Source: CAVOGJ01 sp963700865 (lineage in GTDB: Bacteria; Planctomycetota; Planctomycetia; Pirellulales; Pirellulaceae). Taken from it: a stretch of 64,000 nucleotides of DNA. This document shows positions 48,082-57,500 of this stretch, piece by piece (within the stretch, counting starts at the first letter, position 1; each line of letters opens with the position of its first letter). The stretch is taken from assembly GCA_963700865.1 (NCBI GenBank), contig CAVOZC010000001.1, forward strand, positions 372,001-436,000. The letters run 5' to 3'. A program made the translations under genes and the position numbers. The notes below the pieces were generated by a model. That model did no database searches, was not told where the DNA came from, and saw only the letters and a list, made by a program, of their open reading frames with translations.

Positions 48082-48243
48082 GAACCATGAAGCACACGAA
48101 GGGCACGAAGTGACCGACCAACGGCGCGGTCGAGTTTCTAAGCGTCATACGCCAGCGACTGGAACGGCCCGCCCCTTGACCGTGGTCGATGGAGTCATCG
48201 CTAAACAGAGTCCTTCGTGGCCTTCGTGTGCTTCGTGGTTTTC
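48082..48243. repeat. Imperfect inverted repeat of CACGAAG units, copy 1
   Basis: The left arm (48082-48110) contains GCACACGAAGGGCACGAAG; the right arm (48213-48243) contains CTTCGTGGCCTTCGTGTG, its near-perfect complement. Each arm is built of CACGAAG-type units with 9-10 bp period. The same structure recurs 1109 bp later (49191-49352). About 100 bp lie between the arms. Confidence 0.8.
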
Positions 48244-48376
48244 AGCTACGGTCGCCACTCGGGGCATCGTCGCGCGATGAGAAGAACGCGTGTCAGAGGC
48301 CCCGAGCAATTCGTCGACTTTCTCAGCCGCGAGCCATCATTGACAACCCCAGATTCTGATGAGAAGGGATGCAGCC

Positions 48377-48467
48377 ACCTAACGTTTGAAATCACGGGGC
48401 AACGGAGTTGGAGTCAACAAGTACCGAAACGCGCGACCCGTTGCTCCCGTGCATTTCGTCGTTCTGT
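48377..48467 (-). other. attC-like recombination site B
   Basis: Minus strand: ACAGAAC (48467-48461), then GAAAT, GCACGGGAGCAACGG, loop, CCGTTGCCCCGTG, ATTTC and GTTAGGT (48383-48377), a perfect GTTRRRY core. The about 18-bp stem has two unpaired bases on one side only, as attC sites do. This is the most attC-like of the three. Confidence 0.6.
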
Positions 48468-48577
48468 CTGTTTTGAAGCGGCAAACACGATGACCTCGGG
48501 GCTCGCTTCACCCAGTCATCATACCGACTCGGGGTGCCGTGCACCAAGTGTTTGCGGCCAACACGTCTGCATTTGAT

Positions 48578-48646
48578 CTCACAGAGTCACGGGGCTCACG
48601 GAGAAAATCGACAACTCCCTCCGTGTGCTCCGCGCCTCCGTGAGAG
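48578..48646. repeat. Inverted repeat of CACGGAG/CACAGAG units
   Basis: The left arm holds CACAGAGTCACGGGGCTCAC and the right arm CTCCGTGTGCTCCGCG then CCTCCGTGAGAG, complementary with few mismatches around an 11-bp centre. It lies in the middle cassette and resembles the CACGAAG repeat in design but not in sequence. Confidence 0.7.
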
Positions 48647-48891
48647 ACTCAGACCGCGCAAATGCTGCGGCGATTCATCTTTGCCGAAGGAACAGACCGA
48701 TAGAACGAAAAATTGGACTACGAAATTCCCCGTGCATTCCGATTCGAAGCGATGCCGCATCTCCGCAGCGGACCATCCGCGACACACTCACGCGCGAGTG
48801 GTTCATTGCCGCCGCAAGCACTGTGCAACCAACGATCCATCAATTGAAAACATGCCCATCCATGCAACCACCGCGCACTTTTCAGACAGAA

Positions 48892-49492
48892 CGTTCAGGA
48901 TAACGCGGCCGGCCACCGATGATCCGAGCGAAGCGAGTCAGCCCGGCAATTCCGGCTCGCGTTCATCCGGTGGTTAGGTGGCGGGACGCGTGGTCCTGCG
49001 TGGTTGGCGGTACCTGGGCCCACTGGGTGATTCACGGTTACATCGCCGAGGCCATGGCACCACGAGTATCTCGCGATGTCCCTCTGGCGACAAGGTTATG
49101 GTGCTCTCGCCTAAGTGTTCTTCACAGGCGGGTAACAACGGTCACTACTTTCGCCACACCGTTACTGGCAAGCTGGTTGACCAGGCGGGCGAACCACGAA
49201 ACACACGAAGGGCACGAAGTGACCGACCAACGGCGCGGTCGAGTTTCTAAGCTTCATACGCCAGCGACTGGAACGGCCCGCCCCTTGACCGTGGTCGATG
49301 GAGTCCTCGCTAAACAGAGTCCTTCGTGGCCTTCGTGTGCTTCGTGGTTTTCAGCTACGGTCGCCACTCGGGGCATCGTCGCGCGATGAGAAGAACGCGT
49401 GTCAGAGGCCCCGAGCAATTCGTCGACTTTCTCAGCCGCGAGACATCATTGACAACCCCAGATTCTGATGAGAAGGGATGCAGCCACCTAAC
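48892..49492 (+). repeat. 601-bp direct repeat, copy 2
   Basis: About 99% identical to copy 1. Its 3' edge coincides with the other insertion boundary in the relic gene (the last C is shared with the target). The lack of divergence indicates a recent duplication or gene conversion. Confidence 0.95.
48898..48979 (-). other. attC-like recombination site A2
   Basis: Same sequence as site A1, 1109 bp further on: ACCTAAC core, bulged CCACCGGATGA/TCATCGGTGG stem and GTTATCC end. Confidence 0.5.
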
Positions 49493-49862
49493 CACGCGAT
49501 GGCGGGCAGACCGATGACCTGCTTTAGCGTGCGCATGAATTCGACCTGGGAGACCGGTTTCGGCGAGGACGCAACATACACGCCCGACATGTGGTCGGCG
49601 CAGATTGAATGCACCGCGATCAGGCAACCCTCCGACACAGGTTGCCGGTCGGCTTGAGGGGCATACCCAGGCGATCTTGGTAAATGGAGAGCGCCACAAT
49701 CCATGAATCCTCCATGAATCGGGTGGGAAAGATCCACTCGACTCGAGCATGCGACCTGTATCTTACTCTGTTGCCAAGACGCCGGGGTGACTGCGCTTTG
49801 ACTTGAATGAGGGCTGGCTTCGCGGTCTAATGCAGCACCGTGTCAACGATTCTCGCGGAGAG

Positions 49863-52800
49863 ATGCTCGTGGCGACCAAGAGCGATCGCAATCTCCTATT
49901 TGGCGTATTCGCGTTACAGACCGATGCCATTACGCAAGAACAGCTGGTACACGCCGTGCACGCGTACGTTGCTGATCACCAACAATCTCTGGCGGATCTG
50001 CTGTGCAGTCTGGGCGCCTTGGACGATTCGCAACGCGCAGCGTTAGAAGCACTCGTCGACGCCCGACTCCAAACTCACGATGACGAGGTCGCTCAGACAC
50101 TCGCCCATGGTCGTGCCGCGGAACCGATCCCCTCGTTGCCGCAGGACACCCGAGACTCGGACGCCAGGCTGGAGCCTCCCAGCGCCGAGTCGCTCGCGCT
50201 GGGCCGCACCCATGTGACAGCTGTCACACCATCGACCGCAAGCATCACTGCGCTCCGCACCGTGCCACCCGCCAAGTCGGACCATCGCTTTCGCATCCTG
50301 CGTTTTCACGACCGCGGTGGTCTGGGCAATGTCTACCTTGCCGAGGACACCGAACTCAGACGCGAGGTGGCCTTAAAAGAGCTTAAGAAGGAAACGGCGG
50401 ATGACCCCGCCAGCCGGCAACGCTTTGTGAACGAGGCGGAAATCACCGGAGGCCTCGAGCATCCCGGAATTGTGCCGGTCTATGGGCTCGGACATTACGA
50501 CGACGGACGCCCTTTCTATGCCATGCGGTTTATCAAAGGCGACAACCTCGAGACAAAGATCGTTGAATATCACTCAGCCGACTGGAATCAGCGCGGGGGG
50601 GTGAGCGGTAAACACATGGAGTTGCGGCGGCTATTAAATTGTTTTGTCGACGTCTGCCAGGCGGTCCACTATGCGCACCAGCGAGGCGTGCTGCACCGGG
50701 ATATCAAGCCGGGCAATATCATGATTGGCCCCTATGGCGAGACACTGGTCGTCGATTGGGGACTCGCCAAACCACTGGGGCAACGGCCCCTGGACGAGAC
50801 GGTCGGCCTCAGCCAGGAAGAAGCCTGGGTGCCGTCCTCGAATTCCACGCCCTCCGCCACCCGTTTGGGCTCCGCCATCGGGACACCCAAATTCATGAGT
50901 CCCGAACAGGCGCGGGGCGACCACGAACGACTGGGGGTCGCAACCGATATCTTCAGTCTGGGGGCCACGTTGTACTATCTGCTCACCAATTGCGGTCCCT
51001 ATGATGGTCAGGCCGACGTCCTCGAGGCGGCACGCAACGGCCATATCACGCCACCCCGTGAGCGACGATCCGATGTGGTTCCGGCGCTTGCATCGATCTG
51101 TTCAAAGGCACTGTCGTTGCAGCCGGCCGACCGCTACGAATCGGCGCTGGCCTTGGCTAATGATGTGGAGCAGTTTCTGGGTGATGAACCGGTCACCGCG
51201 CATCACGAATCCCTGCGTGAACGCGCAGTGAGACTGGCGCGTCGGCATCGCGCCTGGACACAGGCGGCTGCCATCGCCCTGATCGCCATGGCTCTGGTAT
51301 CGTTCGCGGCAGCCCTGCTGATCAACGGACAGAAGAATCTTGCCCAGGTCGCTCGGGCGGACGCTCAAGCTGCCGCCGATCGCACGCAGCGGGTGCTCGA
51401 TTATCTCGTCAACGCGTTCCGTCGCGCCGACCCTTCCGTTGATGGTCGCAAAGTGACCGTCGTCAGCGTGATGGACCAAGCCGTGGCCAAAGTTGACGAA
51501 TTACTTGCCGACGATCCGCTCGAAAAGGCCCAACTCCTGCAGGCATTGGGTCAGACCTACTACGGGCTGGGACAACTGAACGAAGCGGAGGATGCGATTC
51601 AGGAAGCCTATCGCATGCGAGCCAGCACCTTGGGTGATTCAGAATCCCGCAACGTTGGCGAGCAAGTCGGCACTGGGCATGATCTTCTATGCCAAGAGCG
51701 AATTGGACTCTGCCATCCGCGTCCACCAGGAAGTGCTCACTGCACACGCGCGAGTCTGGGACAAGCCGATACTGATACGATACGCTCCCTGACGAATCTG
51801 GCCATGAGCTACTTCGCGGCCGATCGCATCGCCGAGGCACTCGACCTGTGCGAAGAAGTCGTACGGCTGAGAACGGAACAACTGGGCGACGACCATCCTG
51901 ACACGCTGATCGCGATGACCAATCTGGCCAATTGCTACGACCGTGAGGGACGCGTCGAGGAAGCGCTTGACATATTTGAGCGCGTCTTCGCTCGGCAAAA
52001 GGCCAAATTGGGTGCGGATCATTCCGACACACTGGCAACCATGAACAATTTGGCCCTGACGCAACTTCGCGTCGGCCAGGCCGACGAGGCGGTCGCTTTG
52101 CTGGAAGAGACGCTGGCGCGGCGTCAGGAGAAGTATGGGGAAGATCACCCGCAGACCATCCAGACCATGAATCACCTGGCACGCGCCTATTTTGCCGCCC
52201 ATAAGCTCGACAAAGCGTTTCCCATGTATCAGCAGGCGCTAAAACGCAGCCGCGAGATTTTGGGGATGGACCACCGCGAAACGCTGGTGGCGATGAACAA
52301 TCTGGCGAATGCCTATCACATCACCGGACAATGGACATTGGCCATTCCCATGTACCGGCAGACCCTGGAGCTGCAGCGAACACAGTTAGGCGATGAACAC
52401 GCCCAAACGCTAATGACCATGCGCAATCTCGCCAAGGCCTATGGTGACGTCGAACAATTCGAGTCGTCCGCCAGCTTATGGAAAGAGCTGATGGATCATT
52501 TTTGCCGTAAATACGGCGCATCCAATGCGCACCTTGGGGGCCGCGCTGCAGTTGCAGCGTGTCTACCTGCAAGGAAGTCAATTTGCGGCTGCGGACTCCC
52601 TCTATGACCGTTGTCTTAATCTGGACAACCACCCATCCCTGGCCAGCGACGCTCGAGCAGCGATGCTCGTGGCCGGCGTTCTTCAGGCAGAAGTCGAACT
52701 GAATCAAGGCGCCGCCGAGGAGGCCGCGCAAGAGGCCGAAGCATCGATCCGGGCACTCGGCGAAAGTCGCCAAGATACGTTCGATTATGCCTACGCGCGG

Positions 52801-53061
52801 CACTTGCTCGGACGCGCCCTGGCAGCATGCGGCGAAGATGCCCGGGCGGAAGCCCTGCTTGTCGATTCGTTCAACAACATGCAAGCACGACTGGCGACTT
52901 GGGATCGGACCAACGATTGGTTCATCCTTCACGCCGGTCGAAGCGTGACCGATTTTTTTGACGGACGTCAGCGCCCCGCAGAAGCCGCACGCTGGCAACG
53001 CCGCCTGGGGGAGGTCGAAAAAGAGTTGGCGGAACTTCGCACCGTGCCAAAGACCCCATGA
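49863..53061 (+). CDS. Ser/Thr protein kinase with TPR tail, three frameshifts
   Basis: The start is uncertain (ATG 49863 or 49803). SDRNLLFGVFALQTDAITQE opens the planctomycete kinase N-terminus. The kinase has FRILRFHDRGGLGNVYLAED, VALKELKKE, HRDIKPGN (about residue 278), VDWGLAKPLG (DWG, common in planctomycetes) and MSPEQARGD. A transmembrane helix near residue 466 leads to about eight tandem TPRs (LIAMTNLANCYDREGRVEEA). Breaks near 51650 and 51757 compensate each other; a third near 52530 leads to QLQRVYLQGSQFAAADSLYD and a stop at 53061. About 1065 residues repaired. Confidence 0.85.
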
Positions 53062-53095
53062 ATGACACCCTGCTTGATAGACAAAGGAACGACTG

Positions 53096-54028
53096 ATGAT
53101 TCGAAAGCTACTGCTCGGTGCCCTATTGCTGCTTGCTACCGATGTTTCCCTCTATGCCCAGGCAACAGCTTCACCTCGCGTGCTCACGGGAAACTGGGAT
53201 AGCAAGAACGATCCGGAAGGTATGGGAGATAATCGGATATTTGGCACGGGAGGAACGGGCCGACGGATCGGGTTGCGAGGCACCGGCTTTAGCCCGCTGG
53301 GGATCTTGCCCGTCTCCGGAGCCGCGGGGGGCGTGGGCGGCTTTCCCGACGGAGCGGAACGAGCCTTCCTCAGCAGCCCGACGGGCGGCATGAATGGTCT
53401 CGCGGACCAACTCTATTTGTACGATCCTCTCGGAAATGACCTCTCGCTGCTGGGTACCGTCGTGGGCCCCGACGGCCCACTCAGCATGGATGGTTTGGCC
53501 TTCGTGCGGCAATCGCAACAGCTTTATGCTTGGAGCAACGATTCCGTCGAGGGAACCGGCCAGCTGTACGTGATTGATCCGATGTCGCTCACGGCATCGC
53601 CCCTGTTCGCATCTCCCGTGGTAAGCGACGTGGAAGGATTGGACTCCGACGCCGAGACAGGAGTGATCTACGCGCTGGATGACCTGACCCGGTCGATCTT
53701 CACCGTGGAACCCGAAGGTGGATTGTCATTTCTGGCGGCCTATCCGGGCGGGACTACCGATCTCGATGGGCTGGCCGCGGGGGGCGGCTTTCTTTATTTG
53801 TTCGGCGACAGCCCCGGCGACAGCTTCTTTGTCTATGACGTTGACGAGGGATCATATGTGCGCGATCAACAGGGGCAAATCATCGCCTTCCCGCTGCCAT
53901 TCGATGTGCCCGGCACCACCTCGGGGGCTGCCTACGTCATCGTACCAGAACCATCCACCTTGTGGCTGACACCCTTCCTTCTGGTCGCCATGCAAAGACG
54001 CAAGTCTCTTCTGCCTAGAAAATGCTGA
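53096..54028 (+). CDS. PEP-CTERM exosortase-substrate protein
   Basis: 310 residues; AAAGGAAC precedes ATG 53096. MIRKLLLGALLLLATDVSLY is a signal peptide. The mature part has LYLYDPLGNDLSLLGTV, GTGQLYVIDPMSLTASPLFA and DLDGLAAGGGFLYLFGDS, propeller-like repeats about 45 residues apart. The C-terminus VPEPSTLWLTPFLLVAMQRR is a PEP-CTERM sorting signal (PEPS, helix, basic tail) recognised by exosortase/archaeosortase-type transpeptidases. No exosortase gene is seen in this window. Follows the kinase gene by 34 bp and is followed by a terminator. Confidence 0.88.
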   Translation: MIRKLLLGALLLLATDVSLYAQATASPRVLTGNWDSKNDPEGMGDNRIFGTGGTGRRIGLRGTGFSPLGILPVSGAAGGVGGFPDGAERAFLSSPTGGMNGLADQLYLYDPLGNDLSLLGTVVGPDGPLSMDGLAFVRQSQQLYAWSNDSVEGTGQLYVIDPMSLTASPLFASPVVSDVEGLDSDAETGVIYALDDLTRSIFTVEPEGGLSFLAAYPGGTTDLDGLAAGGGFLYLFGDSPGDSFFVYDVDEGSYVRDQQGQIIAFPLPFDVPGTTSGAAYVIVPEPSTLWLTPFLLVAMQRRKSLLPRKC

Positions 54029-54048
54029 CCCGTTGGCAACCAAACAAG

Positions 54049-54069
54049 ACCGCTCTTCTTGGCGGTTTT
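54049..54069 (+). terminator. Intrinsic terminator after the PEP-CTERM gene
   Basis: ACCGC (54049-54053) pairs with GCGGT (54062-54066) around an 8-nt loop, followed by TTTTC. It lies 20 bp after the PEP-CTERM stop codon. The stem is short. Confidence 0.5.
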
Positions 54070-54562
54070 CTCAAGACAGACCTCCCTTCCGACGATCGCT
54101 AAGCGAGTGAGTTGGCCACACCAGCCAGATGTCCGCCGCTTTCGGCGGGTGGATTCTTCCCTGGCGGACGCGCGCCACTTCTGTTTCGGCACCAACGACT
54201 CTTGGTTTTCCAACGTGCCTGTGGGCGATCTGTAGCAGGCAGATGGCGCTGCCGCATCCGGCAAATCCCCAGATTGAGGGCTGGATGGCTTACCTCACCG
54301 TGGAGCGCACGCTGTTGGTCGGAGGCGCCTGACGGCGATTCGCCGGCTGCCATGAATTGGTTGGTCCCCATCCTGCACCATCGTCGGTCAAATCGATCGG
54401 AGATCGTGGTCGACGTATCCTGAGCAGAGATCGTGCCCAGCGAACCCCTGCCAAGTTCGTCGTCTGGCCTCACGGATGTTACAATACCCCTGCATGAGCA
54501 GTGAAACGAAACGATGGTCCGCCGTGCATGGTCGCTTTCACGCATACCGAGGAGCCTTTTTC
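54070..54562. other. Intergenic region before the third kinase gene
   Basis: 493 bp with no convincing gene. Both strands show only short frames without family resemblance. A GAGGAG ribosome site at 54549-54554 near the right end belongs to the following kinase gene. Confidence 0.4.
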
Positions 54563-57500
54563 GTGACTGCCGATTTTCAACGCATGAAAGAGGTCTTTCT
54601 GCACGTCAGCGAGTTGCCAGCAGGTGAACGTGCCGCCGAGATTGATAAGCTCAGCGGCGGGGACGGTACGTTGCGACAGGCGGTCGAAGAATTGCTCGCT
54701 GCCGAGACGCAGCCCGCCACACTCGACAGCTCCACGATCAATTTACTCAGCATCGGTCTGAATCGGCTGAATGCCAAGCCAGGCAGGATTTCGCGATATG
54801 AAATCATTCGCGAAATTGGGCGCGGTGGCATGGGAACGGTGTACGAAGCTCGACAATTCAATCCACAGCGCTATGTGGCTCTCAAACTCTTGCGCCCTGG
54901 CTGGACGACGGAGAGCTTGCAACGGCGATTTGAATACGAGACCCAGGTCCTAGGATTGTTACAGCACCCCGGCATCGCTCAGATCTACGAATCGGGCAGT
55001 GAAGTCACCGAGCAGGGACGACAATTTTACTTTGCCATGGAGTTGATCCAGGGCGAGCCACTCACCGCATACGCGGGACGCCGACCTTCGTGTGGAGGAC
55101 CGGTTGCATTTGCTGGCTTTGATCTGCGATGCGATTCATCATGCTCACCAAAAGGGAGTCGTGCACCGTGATCTGAAGCCGGCGAACATCCTTGTCGACC
55201 GTAGCGGTCAGCCGAAGATTCTCGATTTCGGCGTGGCGCGCGCTGTGGCTCCTGAAACAGAACACAACATTTAACGCAGACAAAGACCGGACAGGTGATC
55301 GGTACGCTGGCCTATATGAGTCCCGAGCAGGCGAGTGGTCGACCCGGCGACATCGATACGCGAAGCGATGTCTATGCACTAGGAGTGATCCTCTTCGAGT
55401 TGCTCACCGAACGGCTCCCCTTTGATTTCTCCAGCCAGGATTTCGTGGGGTCATTGCAAATGATCCGCGACCGTGAAGCACCGACCTTGGGAGGGATTCA
55501 TCGCAGATTGCGGGGTGATATCGACACGATTGCAAAAACCGCTCTAGCGAAAGACAAGGAGCGTCGCTATCAGTCCGCGGCGGAACTGGCCGCGGACCTC
55601 CGTCGATTCTTACGTAAAGAACCCATTGCGGCTCGCCCCCCGAGTGTCATCTACCAGTTGCGGATGTTTGCCAAGCGCAATAAATCGCTCGTGGCTGCGA
55701 GTGCGTTGGTAGCTGCCGCCCTGATGGCCGGTTTTGTCACCACGACTTGGCAGAAGCGGGCCGCCGAGAGTGCCAATCGAACAGCCGCCGACCGCCTGGA
55801 ATTCATGGACGGACTGTTCCAAACGGTGAATCCAGGGATCGCGGGCCGAAATGCACGCGTCGCGGATTTTCTTGACGAATGGGCGGCCAGCCTGAAAGCG
55901 GAAACGACCACCGATCGGGCAGGTCGAGCTGAACTGCTCAATTCATTGGGAAATGCCTATTATGGGATCGCCCAGTACGAACCGGCCACCGACGCCTTTC
56001 GGGAGGCGGTCGATCTACGCACCCAGGAATTCGGCCGCCGCTCCTTAAAAGTTGCCGAATTGTGCGCTCATCTGGGAGCGGCCCTGCAGCGCGCAGGAAA
56101 ATGGGACGAATCGTTGAGCGAATTTGAGCAAGCGCTGCAGATCCGCGAAGAACTGCAGGGGATCGATGCCCTGCCCATCGGCGAGATCCTCGACCATACC
56201 GGCGTGATACATTCGTTTCGCTCGGAATTTGACCTTGCTGCGAAACAACTGCGACGCGCCCTGGCCATTCACCAAAAACATCTCCCCGCGGACCATCCGC
56301 TCGTCATCATGAGCCTTCATCGATTGGCCACGACGCTACTGTCGATCAACGAGGTACAGGAAGCCCAGTCACTGATGATTGAAGCCCTGTCGCTCGCCGA
56401 ACGTCGTTGGCCCGATGATCACATCGAAAAAATGCTTGTCCGCGGTAAATATGCGGATGTTCTCTTGCAATTGGGGGAATGGAAGGAAGCAGAAACGATC
56501 ATGATCCCGGTTGTGGAATTTGATCGCCAGGCATTCGGGAACGATCACCCCGATCTCGCGCATGATCTCGAATTGCTGGCCACGGCCGTCGGACATTCTG
56601 AACCAACCGATCCGCCTCATGTCCGGTCCCAACGTGCCGCCAAGGCGATTCAGTTGTGGAAAGAGACGCTGAGAATTCGTGAACTGGCGTATCAGACGGA
56701 TCATCGCGAAGTCGTTCGAGCTTTGTCTGGATGCGCCGAGGAGCTAAGAAAGCAAAATCGAATCGACGAAGCGATGACGTTCAGCACGCGCGCCTTGCAA
56801 ATGGGTGAGCGATTGAAATTGAACAATCCAGATATGGCCGCAGCCTATCTGACACGAAGCGAATGTCGGGAATGGCAGCGGGATCTGCCGGGTGGCGCTA
56901 AGCGACGCTGAGCGTGCCGTTGAGATGTACGTCGCTATCAATGATCAGCCAGGCCTGGCCAACGCCCAGGAAAGACTTGCTGACTTCCTCCGCGCAATCG
57001 GGCGTCCAGACGAGGCGGAAGTAACCGCCCGTGCGGCACTAAAGACCACCGATTCAAACGGTTTCCCGACGTTTGGCTCGCGCGTCAAATGCCTACACAC
57101 CTTGGCAAATCTCTTGGCAAATAAACCAACTGCCGCAGAGGAACGGGAAGGAGTCTTAAAGGAACTGGTAGCCTTGTGCGATTCCCGTCCGGGAAAGTTG
57201 CCTTCACACCATGTCATGGCTCGCATTCGCCTGGCGGATCTTCACCGACAACGCGAAGAATTCCCCACGGCGCTGGAACATCTCGAACGGGCTCAAGAGA
57301 TCGCAATTACCTTCCCCAATCGGGTTGTCGCTGGTATCACGCCGTTGCTGGACTTCCAGCGCGGCCTCGTATTAGCCGATCTGGGCCGCTTCGACGAAGC
57401 CGAGCCTCTACTGGTGGCACACTTCATACGACTCGAGCGTGAGCGGGGCGGAGCCGATCCGGAGTGCCAGCAAGCGCGCGAGGCACTGGCATCTCTGCTC

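Larger units (their letters stand above)
47783..48383 (+). repeat. 601-bp direct repeat, copy 1
   Basis: Matches 48892-49492 at constant offset 1109, with no gaps and about six mismatches (for example near 47965, 48087, 48145, 48197 and 48331). Its 5' edge is the insertion boundary in the relic gene; its 3' edge is the ACCTAAC core of the central attC-like site. Confidence 0.95.
47783..49491 (-). mobile_element. Integrase-less attC-like cassette array inserted in the SDR39U1 gene
   Basis: 1709 bp inserted after the G of G^AT with no target duplication. In the orientation of the interrupted gene it starts TTAGGTGGCTGC and ends CCTGAACG. Three bulged hairpins with attC-like ends divide it into cassettes of about 588, 521 and 588 bp; the outer two are near identical. 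No transposase, integrase or convincing protein gene is inside. This matches integron cassette integration at a secondary site in every sequence feature I can check by eye, but the integrase is not in the window. Confidence 0.6.
47627..49623 (-). pseudogene. SDR39U1/TIGR01777 epimerase-family relic, split by an insertion
   Basis: On the minus strand, 49623-49492 encodes LIAVHSICADHMSGVYVASS and PVSQVEFMRTLKQVIGLPAI, ending in a TGG (Trp) codon. 47782-47627 resumes in the same sense with MVRIAAPLILHTDPELALCG and RYVVSERLAEAGF, ending at a TAA. The two halves join exactly as in the family (Trp-Met), showing that the 1709 bp between were inserted precisely. Upstream of 49623 the expected N-terminal two-thirds (NAD-binding domain) is missing or degenerate, so the gene was already decaying or was truncated. 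Confidence 0.75.

Noticed and set aside
47810..48280. Duplicated 156-codon frame (also at 48919-49389) as a real paralogous protein pair
   Set aside because: The frame spans the attC-like hairpin and periodic inverted repeats, has no ribosome site and no protein-like composition; the identity reflects the DNA duplication.
47783..49491. Insertion sequence or MITE
   Set aside because: No transposase, no terminal inverted repeats at the two boundaries and no target-site duplication, although both boundaries are exactly defined.
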